NCBI GenBank assembly: GCA_047017005.1
Contig: JBKXSZ010000008.1
Span: 1 to 53,711, forward strand
Length of the DNA stretch: 53,711 nt
Source: JBKXSZ01 sp047017005
Lineage (GTDB): Bacteria > Bacillota > Clostridia > TANB77 > CAG-508
Direction: 5' to 3'
Positions 43,215 through 50,925 of this stretch are shown piece by piece. Each line of letters begins with the position of its first letter. Positions within the stretch are counted from its first letter, which is position 1. Under the pieces are notes generated by a model. It was not told the DNA's origin and searched no databases. It worked only from the letters and a program-made list of their open reading frames with translations. A program made the position numbers and the translations under genes.

Positions 43215-44321
43215 TTACTGAACAAAAATTGCTTTTTGTCTTCTTCCACTAATACTTAATAAGATTCCAATACAGATGAAATTCATTAATAGGGAACTTC
43301 CTCCGTAACTAACAAATGGAAGCGGAACACCTGTTATTGGTAATAGTCCCATTGTCATTCCAATGTTTTCTAACATATGGAATAGAAAAATTCCTGCAAT
43401 TCCCATTGCAATATATGACCCTAAATCGTCTTTTGCTGTTTTGGCGATATAGATAGTTTTGGTAATTAATACAACATACAAGATAATGACACTTCCGGCT
43501 ACAATGAATCCCATTTCTTCTCCAATAACAGAGAAGATAAAGTCTGTTGTTTTTGGATATAAGAATCCAAGCTGAGTTTGATTACCTTTCAAGATTCCCA
43601 TTCCTAGTAACTTTCCAGCTCCTATTGCAAGTTTTGATTGTATTACATTATATCCAGAACCTCTTGGGTCTTTGTTTGGATTTAAGAATATATCAATTCT
43701 CGTTTTTGCATGGTCTGGAAGAATAAAGAAGTACATAATAGGAAGTAAAATAGCAATGATTAAAACTGTTCCAATAATATATTTCTTATCAATTCCTGCG
43801 GTAAATAAAATAAGAACGGTAGCTACTAAAAAGGCAAGTGCTGTTCCATAGTCTGGTTGTTTGATGATTAATAAAACTGGAATTGCTACTGCTGTTAGTA
43901 CTCCTATTAATTTTAGAGGTTTATTAATTTCGTCTCTTCCTCTTTGTTGCATTTTAGAAATCAAATATGCTAAAAAGATAACAACAAAAATCTTAGCAAA
44001 CTCACCTGGTTGGAAAGAAAATACTTTTATATCAAACCAACTGGAAGCTCCATTAATTGGTTTTGTGAATAGAACTGCTACTAATAAAATCAAGAAAATG
44101 CCGTAAAACACAGGTGAAAATTTGGCTAATGTCTCATAATCAATTAATGCAAAAATAACCATGACTACTAAACTAATGAAAAACCAAGTAATTTGTTTTG
44201 TAAGCTCCCCTGACTGACTTTCATTTGTTGCTGAAAATAAAGCAATACATCCTATAATACATAAGATAATACTGCAAATTAGTACTGCCCATTCCATATT
44301 TTTAAACATTTTCTTTCTCAT
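43215..44321 (-). CDS. rodA: Cell-elongation SEDS glycosyltransferase RodA
   Basis: 368 residues with ten membrane helices. Peptidoglycan polymerase of the elongasome, working with a class B PBP. SEDS landmarks include FQPGEFAKIF, KQPDYGTAL with the essential Asp, the big extracellular loop RGSGYNVIQSKLAIGAGKLLGMG and LPFVSYGGSS. The loop form is typical of RodA rather than FtsW. It follows minE by 83 bases, the common clostridial min-rod arrangement. AGAGG site before the ATG. Confidence 0.93.
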   Translation of the reverse strand: MRKKMFKNMEWAVLICSIILCIIGCIALFSATNESQSGELTKQITWFFISLVVMVIFALIDYETLAKFSPVFYGIFLILLVAVLFTKPINGASSWFDIKVFSFQPGEFAKIFVVIFLAYLISKMQQRGRDEINKPLKLIGVLTAVAIPVLLIIKQPDYGTALAFLVATVLILFTAGIDKKYIIGTVLIIAILLPIMYFFILPDHAKTRIDIFLNPNKDPRGSGYNVIQSKLAIGAGKLLGMGILKGNQTQLGFLYPKTTDFIFSVIGEEMGFIVAGSVIILYVVLITKTIYIAKTAKDDLGSYIAMGIAGIFLFHMLENIGMTMGLLPITGVPLPFVSYGGSSLLMNFICIGILLSISGRRQKAIFVQ

Positions 44322-44364
44322 TTTCTAACCTCTTTTGTTTGGATTTTTTCGTTTTATGAAATCA

Positions 44365-44396
44365 GAAATCACTAAGGAATTTTCCTTAGTAATTTC
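44365..44396. other. Intercistronic hairpin between minE and rodA
   Basis: GAAAT-C-ACTAAGGAA and TTCCTTAGT-A-ATTTC pair around TT with one mismatch. There is no T-run on the minus strand, so it may be an attenuator or processing site rather than a full stop. Confidence 0.5.
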
Positions 44397-44404
44397 TAGT
44401 TGTC

Positions 44405-45154
44405 TTATTTAGTTGCTGCTTCTTGTTTATTCTCTTGTTTTGCTTCTTTGTTTTCTTTTTCCAGTTTGTCTTGTTTTTTTGCTTTTTCCTTGTTTTCTTC
44501 TTTTTGTTCTTCTTTATTAGTATCTTTTTCTTTATCCTCTATTTTTTCTTTTTCCTTTTTCTCTTCTTTAACGGCTTGTTCTGTTTCTTCTTTATTCTCT
44601 TCTATTTTTTTCTCTTTACTAGTAACGTTTTTTTTCTTATCGTCCTTTTCCTTTTCATCTTTTTCGTTTTCGTTTTCTTGTTTTTCTTCTTGTTTGGTTT
44701 CAACTTTTTCTTCTGTTTCTTTCTTTTCTTTTTCGGTTTTTATTGGAGTTTTTTCTTCTTTCTCTATTTCCTTTTTCTCTTCTTTAACGTCTTGTTTTAT
44801 TTCTTCTTTATTCTCTTCTTTTTTTGCTTCCTTTACTTCTTTGCTAGCTTCTTTTGCTTTTTCTTTAATATTCATAATAGGAATATTCGCATATAAAGCA
44901 GGGGCCCCAGTTGTACCATCTTCGTTTGTTTTATTGGTTAATCGTACATCTATTGAACTTTCATCTACTTCAATATATTTCTTAATAACTTCTATAATTT
45001 CTTGTTTCATCATATCTAAGAAATCTGCTGATACATTTGCTCTATCTTGCATTAACACTAAATGTAACCTTTCTTTTGCAGCCTCTTTTGAAGAATTCTT
45101 TTGCTTTTCCCCTTTTCCTAATCTCTTAAAAAAATTCATAATGCTTTCGAACAT
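44405..45154 (-). CDS. minE: MinE with a long Lys/Glu-rich C-terminal tail
   Basis: 249 residues. Residues 1-90 are a normal MinE: membrane-binding helix FESIMNFFKRL, KERLHLVLMQDRANVSADFLDMMKQEI (the MinD-contacting segment) and the YIEVDESSIDVRL strand. MinE stimulates MinD ATPase and drives Min oscillation, restricting FtsZ to mid-cell. MinE proteins are normally 80-100 residues; here a ~155-residue tail of almost only Lys, Glu, Gln, Asn and Asp follows, expected to be a long charged helix or disordered. Spacing (27 bases after minD) and AGGAGG-like site are normal. The frame is continuous, so the tail is real coding sequence. Confidence 0.92.
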   Translation of the reverse strand: MFESIMNFFKRLGKGEKQKNSSKEAAKERLHLVLMQDRANVSADFLDMMKQEIIEVIKKYIEVDESSIDVRLTNKTNEDGTTGAPALYANIPIMNIKEKAKEASKEVKEAKKEENKEEIKQDVKEEKKEIEKEEKTPIKTEKEKKETEEKVETKQEEKQENENEKDEKEKDDKKKNVTSKEKKIEENKEETEQAVKEEKKEKEKIEDKEKDTNKEEQKEENKEKAKKQDKLEKENKEAKQENKQEAATK

Positions 45155-45181
45155 CTTTTAACCTCCAATATATTGTATCTT

Positions 45182-45976
45182 TTATTTTTTTCTAAATAAC
45201 TGTTTAAGTTTAGCAAAAAATCCTTTCTCTCTACCTGGTATGGTTACTTCTATATTTTCTCCTAATACTCTTCTAGCTATTTCTAAGTATGCTTTGCCAG
45301 ATGGTGCTCTTTTGTTTTGAATAACAGGTTCTCCTTTATTGGTTTGTGTAATGATGTATTCATCATCTGGAACAACACCAATTAAATCAATGGAAAGTAA
45401 GTCTACGATATCATCTACATCCATCATTTCACCTTTTTTTACCATATTAGTTCTTAGTCTATTTACTACTAATTCTGGATTTTTTATATCAGAAGATTCT
45501 AATAATCCAATAATTCTATCTGCATCACGAATAGCGGATATTTCTGCTGTTGTAACAACTAAAGCTCTATCTGCACCTGCAATTGCGTTTTTAAAACCTT
45601 GTTCAATTCCTGCTGGACAGTCAATCAAAATATAGTCAAACTCTTCTTTTAATTTATTTGTTAAATCACGCATTTGCTCTTCATTTACTGCACTTTTATC
45701 TCTTGTTTGTGCTGCAGGTAGTAAAAATAGTTCTGGATAACGCTTGTCTTTTATTAAAGCTTGTCTTAATTTACACTTTTCTTCTACGACATCTACGATA
45801 TCATATACGATTCTATTTTCTAATCCCATAACAACATCTAAATTACGAAGTCCTATGTCGGTATCGACTAAAGCAACTTTTTTACCTAATAGCGCAAGAC
45901 TTGCTCCTAAATTTGCTGTTGTTGTGGTTTTTCCTACCCCACCTTTTCCTGATGTAATTACGATAACTTCTCCCAT
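45182..45976 (-). CDS. minD: Septum-site determining ATPase MinD
   Basis: 264 residues. The deviant Walker A GKGGVGKTT near 10-18, DTDIGLRNLDVVMG switch region and DCPAGIEQGF are all present, and the C-terminal GFFAKLKQLFRKK is the amphipathic membrane-targeting helix. MinD recruits the division inhibitor MinC to the membrane. minC, which often precedes minD in Clostridia, is absent upstream; the gene instead has its own sigma-A promoter and the accessory island begins just beyond it. Confidence 0.97.
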   Translation of the reverse strand: MGEVIVITSGKGGVGKTTTTANLGASLALLGKKVALVDTDIGLRNLDVVMGLENRIVYDIVDVVEEKCKLRQALIKDKRYPELFLLPAAQTRDKSAVNEEQMRDLTNKLKEEFDYILIDCPAGIEQGFKNAIAGADRALVVTTAEISAIRDADRIIGLLESSDIKNPELVVNRLRTNMVKKGEMMDVDDIVDLLSIDLIGVVPDDEYIITQTNKGEPVIQNKRAPSGKAYLEIARRVLGENIEVTIPGREKGFFAKLKQLFRKK

Positions 45977-46036
45977 GTTTTTTCCTCCTTCTACTATGCA
46001 CGAGGTAATTATTTAGTCTTATTTTTACTTCTATAT

Positions 46037-46065
46037 ATCTTATATGGAAATGCTGCAAAAGTCAA
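46037..46065 (-). promoter_or_regulatory. Sigma-A promoter of minD
   Basis: TTGACT (46065-46060), 17-base spacer and TAAGAT (46042-46037) on the minus strand, about 60 bases before minD. Confidence 0.75.
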
Positions 46066-46189
46066 CCTTATATGTCAGAAAAATGTTAAAAATATTACAA
46101 AAATATTACAGGTCTTAACTATCTATCTGTAACATCTTTATTTGATTAACTTACCCAACTACAAATACATTACTACCCGAAAATATAAT

Positions 46190-46405
46190 TCCATCATATG
46201 AAGGATACATTGCTTGGTCTCTTGTGACATAATTGTATACCATATTATCTTATTTACTTACCACTTTATCCGTTATTCCACTAGAACTATTTCTTTCTAC
46301 ATTACTACTATTTCCTACTTCGAAACGTACAATATAAAATCTATCTACACTTGCCTTTATAGTAGTATCTAATGTTTCAGAATAATTTGCATATATTTTA
46401 ACTTA
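46190..46405 (-). pseudogene. Decayed copy of the FGE-like gene at 50926
   Basis: Translation of the minus strand gives NYSETLDTTIKASV, FYIVRFEVGNSSNVE, GITDKVVSK, a stop at 46250-46252 and then MVYNYVTRDQAMYP. These line up in order with residues of the intact gene at 50926-51978 (SDYSETLDNTLKTSV, FYIGRFEAGNSSNTA, NITDKVVSK, VYNFVTRDQA...MYP). It has small deletions, an in-frame stop and no 5' or 3' end. Its DGR-type variable region is gone. Confidence 0.85.
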
Positions 46406-46800
46406 TTTCTAAAATCTTGACTTTTTTAGAGCTAATAAAATTTGGGTTAATTAAAACTAGAGTTTTTCATTTTTATATACTTTTATGAATTAAAACTTAT
46501 ACTGAGACATTTGCAAATTTCATTGTATAAAAAAGGAAATCGTGATATTATAATTTCAAAATAAAAACGAGGAAAAAGGGGACAAGCCTTATTCTATTAG
46601 GCGAAAATATTAATACTGAACTTAAAGAATCTACTAATGTAATGGCACTGAATAATAAAAAGCAGAGAACTAGAAAACTTGTTTTTCTATGTGTTTACGA
46701 GATACATTCTGTATCTCTTTCCTGCCTTTAGAAATTTTGGTAAAAAGATTAAGAAAATATTACGATAAAAATAAACTTCAAAAGTAGAAGGAGATAAAAA
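46406..46800. other. 395-bp gap at the left edge of the island
   Basis: AT-rich, no gene with a ribosome site. It holds a short hairpin GAGATACA-TTC-TGTATCTC (46700-46718, followed by TTT) and a plus-strand open stretch (about 46569-46730, with GTSLILLGENINTELKES) that may be the remains of a gene. The Shine-Dalgarno of the 46801 gene (AGAAGGAG) is at its end. Confidence 0.4.
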
Positions 46801-47121
46801 ATGGGTATTAGTAAGAATAAATACAATATAATAACTTTATGTGGTTCAATCAAATTTAAAACTGAATTTATGAAAGTTCAAGAAAAACTTACATTAGATG
46901 GGAATATTGTTTTAACTCCTAATTTTTTTAATAATATAAAAAATAAAATAGATTTAGATACTAAAAAAATGTTAGATGGAATGCATAAACAAAAAATAGA
47001 TATGTCAGATGAAATTTATGTAATTAATTTGGGAGGATATATTGGAGAAAGTACAAAAGCTGAAGTTGAATATGCAAAAACAAAAGGCAAAAAGATTTCT
47101 TATTTAGAAAGCATCAAATAA
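46801..47121 (+). CDS. Nucleoside 2-deoxyribosyltransferase-like protein
   Basis: 106 residues, cytoplasmic. The N-terminal ITLCGSIKFKTEFMKVQEKLTLDG and C-terminal MHKQKIDMSDEIYVINLGGYIGESTKAEVEYA match small deoxyribosyltransferase-fold proteins (DUF4406-like) common on phages and mobile elements. The Glu in ESTKAEVEYA is the likely nucleophile or base position. AAGGAG site 7 bases from the ATG. First gene of the island, all of whose genes read in this direction. Substrate unknown. Confidence 0.8.
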   Translation: MGISKNKYNIITLCGSIKFKTEFMKVQEKLTLDGNIVLTPNFFNNIKNKIDLDTKKMLDGMHKQKIDMSDEIYVINLGGYIGESTKAEVEYAKTKGKKISYLESIK

Positions 47122-47150
47122 AAGTAATTTGTTGAAATAGAGGAGTAATT

Positions 47151-47681
47151 ATGAGTTTAGAAGTGAAAAAAGTAAAGTTATCAAATAAGGATGTTAAAAG
47201 AGTATATGTTGATTCATTTTCCAAAGAAGAACGAATGCCATTTTCTATTATGATATTCTTGACTAAAATTACTCATACAGACTTCTTGGCATTTTATGAT
47301 AAAAATACATTGTGTGGATTTGTTTATTCAGCAACAATAAAAAATATAACTTTTATAATGTTTTTTGCAGTAGATAAAAATATTAGATCAAAAGGATATG
47401 GAAGCAAAATTTTAGAAGAAATGCAAAGATTATATCCAAAAAATAAAATTGTTATATCTATTGAAAGATGTGATGTAGAAGCAACGAATATTAATGATAG
47501 AATCAGAAGAAAAAATTTCTATTTAAAAAATGGATATATAGATACAGGTTATTTAATAGAGTTATCAAAAATAGAACAAGAAATTATAATAAAAAATGGT
47601 ACTTTTGATAAAGATGAACTTTTTAATTTTTTTGTTAAATATAGCAATGGTACTATGAAACCAAAAATATGGAAGAAATAA
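47151..47681 (+). CDS. GNAT family N-acetyltransferase
   Basis: 176 residues. The acetyl-CoA-binding motif A is visible in FFAVDKNIRSKGYGSKILEEMQ (R/Q-x-x-G-x-G/A form as RSKGYG, about 81-102), with flanking strands and the C-terminal NFYLKNGYIDTGYLI. Substrate cannot be predicted. GAGGAG site 7 bases from the ATG. Codon use is strongly AT-biased, like the other island genes. Followed directly by the recurring intergenic element. Confidence 0.85.
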   Translation: MSLEVKKVKLSNKDVKRVYVDSFSKEERMPFSIMIFLTKITHTDFLAFYDKNTLCGFVYSATIKNITFIMFFAVDKNIRSKGYGSKILEEMQRLYPKNKIVISIERCDVEATNINDRIRRKNFYLKNGYIDTGYLIELSKIEQEIIIKNGTFDKDELFNFFVKYSNGTMKPKIWKK

Positions 47682-47685
47682 ATTA

Positions 47686-47722
47686 TAATATATAAGTAGG
47701 AACAAAATAGTAAGTTGTAAGT
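47686..47722 (+). repeat. Island intergenic element, copy 1
   Basis: Reads AATATATAAGTA followed after 5 bases by AAAATAGTAAGTTG. Starts within 10 bases of a stop codon, like copies 2 and 3. Confidence 0.5.
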
Positions 47723-47735
47723 GAGATGAAGTAGT

Positions 47736-47942
47736 ATGATAATGCTTAATAAAATGGATAATAATATGGTCACAATATGTGGAATGAATTGTACTGTATG
47801 TTATAAACATTTACTAACTAAAAAATATGCAATAGAAGAATTTTTAAAAAGAGAAAAAGAAAAATGGACTTGTTCAAAATGTAATGGGATAATATCATTA
47901 CACGATAGATTTTGTAGTGAGTGTCAGCAACACATTGACTAG
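47736..47942 (+). CDS. Shortened DUF3795-like zinc protein
   Basis: 68 residues. ICGMNCTVCYKHL is the typical N-terminal Cys motif of DUF3795, and WTCSKCNGIISLHDRFCSECQ is the typical C-terminal one. Full family members have about 50-80 residues with more Cys between these two parts; here they are joined directly. So this looks like an internally deleted gene that kept its frame. A real start could also be the Met at 47754 or 47766. Metal binding is likely; function of the family is not known. Confidence 0.6.
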   Translation: MIMLNKMDNNMVTICGMNCTVCYKHLLTKKYAIEEFLKREKEKWTCSKCNGIISLHDRFCSECQQHID

Positions 47943-47945
47943 CAA

Positions 47946-47975
47946 TTTACAATATATAAGTAAAAATAAAATGCT
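47946..47975 (+). repeat. Island intergenic element, copy 2
   Basis: Reads AATTTACAATATATAAGTA then AAAATAAAATGC; starts 4 bases after a stop codon. Confidence 0.45.
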
Positions 47976-48073
47976 TATTTACAGAGATAAATTTAAAATG
48001 TTAATAAGCATTGCTTGTAGCAACGGACTGTTCTTTATATAATAGTTTTAATAAAGAAAGGAGTTGTCGTAAA

Positions 48074-48583
48074 ATGTTAAAAGAAAACATTAAAGCAATA
48101 AGAAAATCAAGAGGACTTTCGCAAGAAGAACTTGCTATAAAGTTAAATGTGGTTAGACAAACAATTTCTAAATGGGAACAAGGTTTATCTGTTCCTGATG
48201 CAGAAATGTTAATCACAATATCAGAAGTTCTTGAAACACCTGTAAGCACTTTACTTGGAAAAAACATTTCTGAATCTAAAGTTGATGATATCAAAGCAAT
48301 TTCTGAAAAATTAGAGATAATAAACTTACAACTATCACAAAGAAAGAATGAGAGAAGAAAAATAGCTCATTGGTTGCTAATCTCATTATGTATAATTATA
48401 ATAATTATTTTCATATCTTTAATTTTATTAAATAGTCCATACTTAAATTGGGATTATAGTAATCCTGAAAATGCTGTTTTAGGAGTTGCTTTTCATTCTT
48501 TTGAATGGTTATTTATCAGAATAGCACCAATTATTCTCATTGGATTAATAATTGGAATTCTCTTAACTAGAAAGAAAGATTAA
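48074..48583 (+). CDS. XRE-family regulator with C-terminal membrane helices
   Basis: 169 residues. An N-terminal helix-turn-helix (about 1-62; KSRGLSQEELAIKLNVVRQTISKWEQG is a textbook HTH_3) is followed by a linker and two hydrophobic helices (about 100-122 and 140-163). Membrane-bound XRE regulators of this size control nearby transport or stress genes. A longer frame begins at 48011, but AAAGGAG lies 11 bases before the ATG at 48074, which begins the domain properly. No cognate transporter is present, so the partner may have been lost. Confidence 0.87.
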   Translation: MLKENIKAIRKSRGLSQEELAIKLNVVRQTISKWEQGLSVPDAEMLITISEVLETPVSTLLGKNISESKVDDIKAISEKLEIINLQLSQRKNERRKIAHWLLISLCIIIIIIFISLILLNSPYLNWDYSNPENAVLGVAFHSFEWLFIRIAPIILIGLIIGILLTRKKD

Positions 48584-48611
48584 AATTATTTTTTTAACTA
48601 TTTAGATTACA

Positions 48612-48650
48612 AATTAAAATATATAAGTATAGCCAAAATAGTAATTTGAT
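48612..48650 (+). repeat. Island intergenic element, copy 3
   Basis: Begins CAAATT and ends AATTTG (complementary ends), with AATATATAAGTA and CAAAATAGTAATTTG inside. The fullest copy of the element. Confidence 0.5.
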
Positions 48651-48837
48651 TTTATTTATCCTATCAATTATGGATATGTTCCAAATACAGTAAGTGGTGA
48701 TGGAGAATTTAACAACGTATCATTTTCAAGCCCCAGAGTTTTATAAAAAATGTGGATTTCAACTTGAATTTATAAGGGATAATATAACAAATCCAAAATT
48801 AACAAAGTATTTTTTTGTAAAATATTTTTTAAAATAG
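48645..48837 (+). pseudogene. Fused remnants: pyrophosphatase-like and GNAT-like fragments
   Basis: A first piece reads YPINYGYVPNTVSGDGE, the signature segment of an inorganic pyrophosphatase-like protein. After about 10 bases a second piece reads YHFQAPEFYKKCGFQLEF and NPKLTKYFFVKYF to a stop at 48837, the C-terminal end of a GNAT acetyltransferase. Neither has a start or a full domain. Two unrelated genes have been reduced to tails and joined. Confidence 0.75.
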
Positions 48838-48867
48838 TGATAAGTTAATATATGAGGGGTGAAAAAT

Positions 48868-49404
48868 TTGAATTTAAGAGAAGTTACAAAAAAAGATAAA
48901 AATAAAATTTTAGAAATTTATAAAGAATATCTTGCAAGTGATTTAATACCAGGAATAGACAGATTTGAGGGAATAAGAGATTTTGAAAAATTAGAAAAGT
49001 TAAGTTTTAATGAATGGCTTGAAGATTTAGAAAATAATAAATATGAAGAAAATTTACCAGAATTCTATTCTCCTCATACATTATACTTAGCAATAAACAA
49101 AAGCAATGAAATAGTAGGAGCTGTTGGGATTAGGTGGAAACAAGTTCCGATTCTAATGACATTTGGTGGATTAATAGGTTACAGTATAAGACCCAGTCAA
49201 AGAGGAAAAGGATATGCAAATGAAATGTTAAAATTAGCATTAAATAAATTTAGAAATACAAACATAAATAATATTCTAATTACTTGTAAAGATTTTAACA
49301 TAGCATCAAAAAAAGTAATCGAAAAAAATGGGGGGATTTTTGAAAATACTTACAAAAATAATGAAGACGGATATAATTATTTAAGATATTGGATAAAAAT
49401 ATAG
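48868..49404 (+). CDS. GNAT family N-acetyltransferase
   Basis: 178 residues. Motif A is seen in GYSIRPSQRGKGYANEMLKLAL (about 107-128; QRGKGYA), with the C-terminal NIASKKVIEKNGGIFE. Similar proteins acetylate amines or peptides; the substrate is unknown. A GTG at 48859 touches the GAGGGG site, so the TTG at 48868, 8 bases away, is the likely start. Second intact GNAT of the island. Confidence 0.82.
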   Translation: MNLREVTKKDKNKILEIYKEYLASDLIPGIDRFEGIRDFEKLEKLSFNEWLEDLENNKYEENLPEFYSPHTLYLAINKSNEIVGAVGIRWKQVPILMTFGGLIGYSIRPSQRGKGYANEMLKLALNKFRNTNINNILITCKDFNIASKKVIEKNGGIFENTYKNNEDGYNYLRYWIKI

Positions 49405-49417
49405 AAAGTGTGCGAGA

Positions 49418-49462
49418 AATTATAATTTTGTAGTTTGTGAGAATAATAGTAATTTGAAAGTT
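49418..49462 (+). repeat. Island intergenic element, copy 4 (diverged)
   Basis: AAATTATAATTTTG ... AATAGTAATTTG, sharing the outer parts of copies 1 and 3 but not the AATATATAAGTA core. Ends in AAAGTTAGGT just before the next gene. Confidence 0.35.
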
Positions 49463-49472
49463 AGGTGTATCT

Positions 49473-49883
49473 ATGATTAAGTCGATAATAAAAAGACAAT
49501 TTAATTGTGATAGAAATAAATTGTGGGAAGTTATTACAAGCAATAACAATCATTCTTGGAGAAGTGATTTATCTAAAATTTATATTATAGATCAAAAACA
49601 TTTTATTGAATATGATAAAAATAATTTCCCAACATATTTTACTATTACAAAGAAGGAAAAATTAAAAGAATATAAATTTGATTTAGAAAATACTAACTTA
49701 AAAGGGAAATGGACAGGACTTTTTGTAGAACTTGATAATGAAAATATAGAACTTACTTTTATAGAAGAAATTGAAGTAAACAGTTTTATAATGAAAATAT
49801 TTGCTAAATCGTATTTAAAAAGACAACAAAAAAGATATATGAAAGATTTAGAAATTGAATTGAGTAATTTGAAAGAGAGATGA
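49473..49883 (+). CDS. SRPBCC-fold (polyketide cyclase/START-like) protein
   Basis: 136 residues. The pattern IIKRQFNCDRNKLWEVITSNNNHSWRSDL, a later TFIEEIEVNSF and a C-terminal long helix is the START/SRPBCC fold, a hydrophobic-ligand-binding cavity. It is translated just ahead of the SDR gene (7-base gap), so the two are probably an operon acting on the same small molecule. No ligand can be named. Confidence 0.72.
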   Translation: MIKSIIKRQFNCDRNKLWEVITSNNNHSWRSDLSKIYIIDQKHFIEYDKNNFPTYFTITKKEKLKEYKFDLENTNLKGKWTGLFVELDNENIELTFIEEIEVNSFIMKIFAKSYLKRQQKRYMKDLEIELSNLKER

Positions 49884-49889
49884 AATCAG

Positions 49890-50651
49890 ATGCAAAATAT
49901 TGTAATTTTAGGTGCTAATGAAGGCATTGGATTTTATTTAGCAAAACATTTATTAGAAAGTGGCAATAATGTAGGAATATTAGATATAAATACTGATAAT
50001 TTAGAGAAATTAAGAAAAAAATATCCTAAACAACTTTTAACACTAAAATGTGATGCTCGAAAAGATAATGAAATAGAAACTTCTATTAAATTATTTTTTG
50101 ATAAATATAAAAGTATAGATATTGCAATTCATAATGCGTGTGGATGTACTTTTCAATCAATGGAAGAAACTCCAGAAGAAATTTATAAAAATGTATTTGA
50201 TATAAATTACTTTGGTGCATTAAGACTTACAAGAAATGTTGTAAAATATATGAAAAAAATTGGTGGCAAAATAATTTTTACTTCTTCAGGAGTTGGAGTT
50301 ATGGGATTTACTAAAATAAGTCCTTATGCTTCTAGTAAAGGTGCAATCGAATCACTAGCTAAATGTATGAATATAGAGTATAAAAAATATAATATTTCTT
50401 TTCATATATTCCATCCACCACTAACTAATACAAAATCAGCAGCACCATTACCAGTACCAAAAGAATTTATGGCTAATCCAGAAAAGGTGGGTATTGGTTT
50501 AGCAAAACATATAAATAAAAAATCTTTTATTATTTGCCATAACTTATCGCAAAAAATTCAAACAATGGGCTGTTACTTATTTCCTATAAAAATGGGAAAA
50601 CTTATGAGCAAAATGACAGATGCTTATGCAGAGAAATCTACCAAAGTATAA
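49890..50651 (+). CDS. Short-chain dehydrogenase/reductase
   Basis: 253 residues. Rossmann signature GANEGIGFYLAKHL near 8-21, NAC in place of NAG near 83-85, the catalytic Ser in FTSSGVG and YASSKGAIESLA with Tyr/Lys. Cofactor preference is probably NAD(H), given the Asp in VGILDINTDN. Reduces or oxidises a small alcohol/ketone; substrate unknown. Last intact gene of the island, 7 bases after the SRPBCC gene. Confidence 0.88.
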   Translation: MQNIVILGANEGIGFYLAKHLLESGNNVGILDINTDNLEKLRKKYPKQLLTLKCDARKDNEIETSIKLFFDKYKSIDIAIHNACGCTFQSMEETPEEIYKNVFDINYFGALRLTRNVVKYMKKIGGKIIFTSSGVGVMGFTKISPYASSKGAIESLAKCMNIEYKKYNISFHIFHPPLTNTKSAAPLPVPKEFMANPEKVGIGLAKHINKKSFIICHNLSQKIQTMGCYLFPIKMGKLMSKMTDAYAEKSTKV

Positions 50652-50783
50652 TTCAAATTACAATTTGATAGTGAAGATAAATAATATAAAAAATTAGAGA
50701 TATTAAGAAAATTGGAGAGTTAGAACCTGTAATAAATATTGATACATTTTTAATGTAAGCTATTTTTATCGTAATATACAAAA

Positions 50784-50870
50784 GGCTACTTTTCTCTTGG
50801 TTACCTTGTAGGTGGGTCTGGCCCGTCGTATCACCATGATAGGTAAAGGCCTACATGGTGCTCTCTTTTA
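50784..50870. ncRNA. GC-rich structured element, candidate RNA
   Basis: In a very AT-rich gap, 50804-50860 is GC-rich and can fold in two ways. One is a three-way arrangement: CCTTGTAGG/CCTACATGG closing, GGGT-CTG-GCCC, and TATCA-CCA-TGATA. The other is a long hairpin CACCATGATAGG/CCTACATGGTG followed on the plus strand by CTCTCTTTT. Both compete for the same 3' arm, as in riboswitches and attenuators. It could also just be the terminator of the SDR operon or a DNA element tied to the DGR target next door. Class not recognised. Confidence 0.45.
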
Positions 50871-50925
50871 TTCAATTTTTTCCTTATTTTCTACTATTTT
50901 TAGATTTTCCTAACAGCGCACAGCT

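Noticed and set aside
44400..45161. A 253-residue plus-strand frame opposite minE
   Set aside because: It is the antisense of the Lys/Glu-rich tail, giving a Ser/Phe string without a ribosome site. The minus-strand MinE frame is clearly the real gene.
46569..46730. A plus-strand open stretch resembling a gene remnant (LLGENINTELKES)
   Set aside because: It has no start or ribosome site and no clear family. It is mentioned only as part of the gap.
46801..50651. A classical integron with attC sites
   Set aside because: The intergenic elements are AT-rich and lack consistent core sites. A lone GTTAGGT near 49459 is not enough, and no tyrosine integrase is present.
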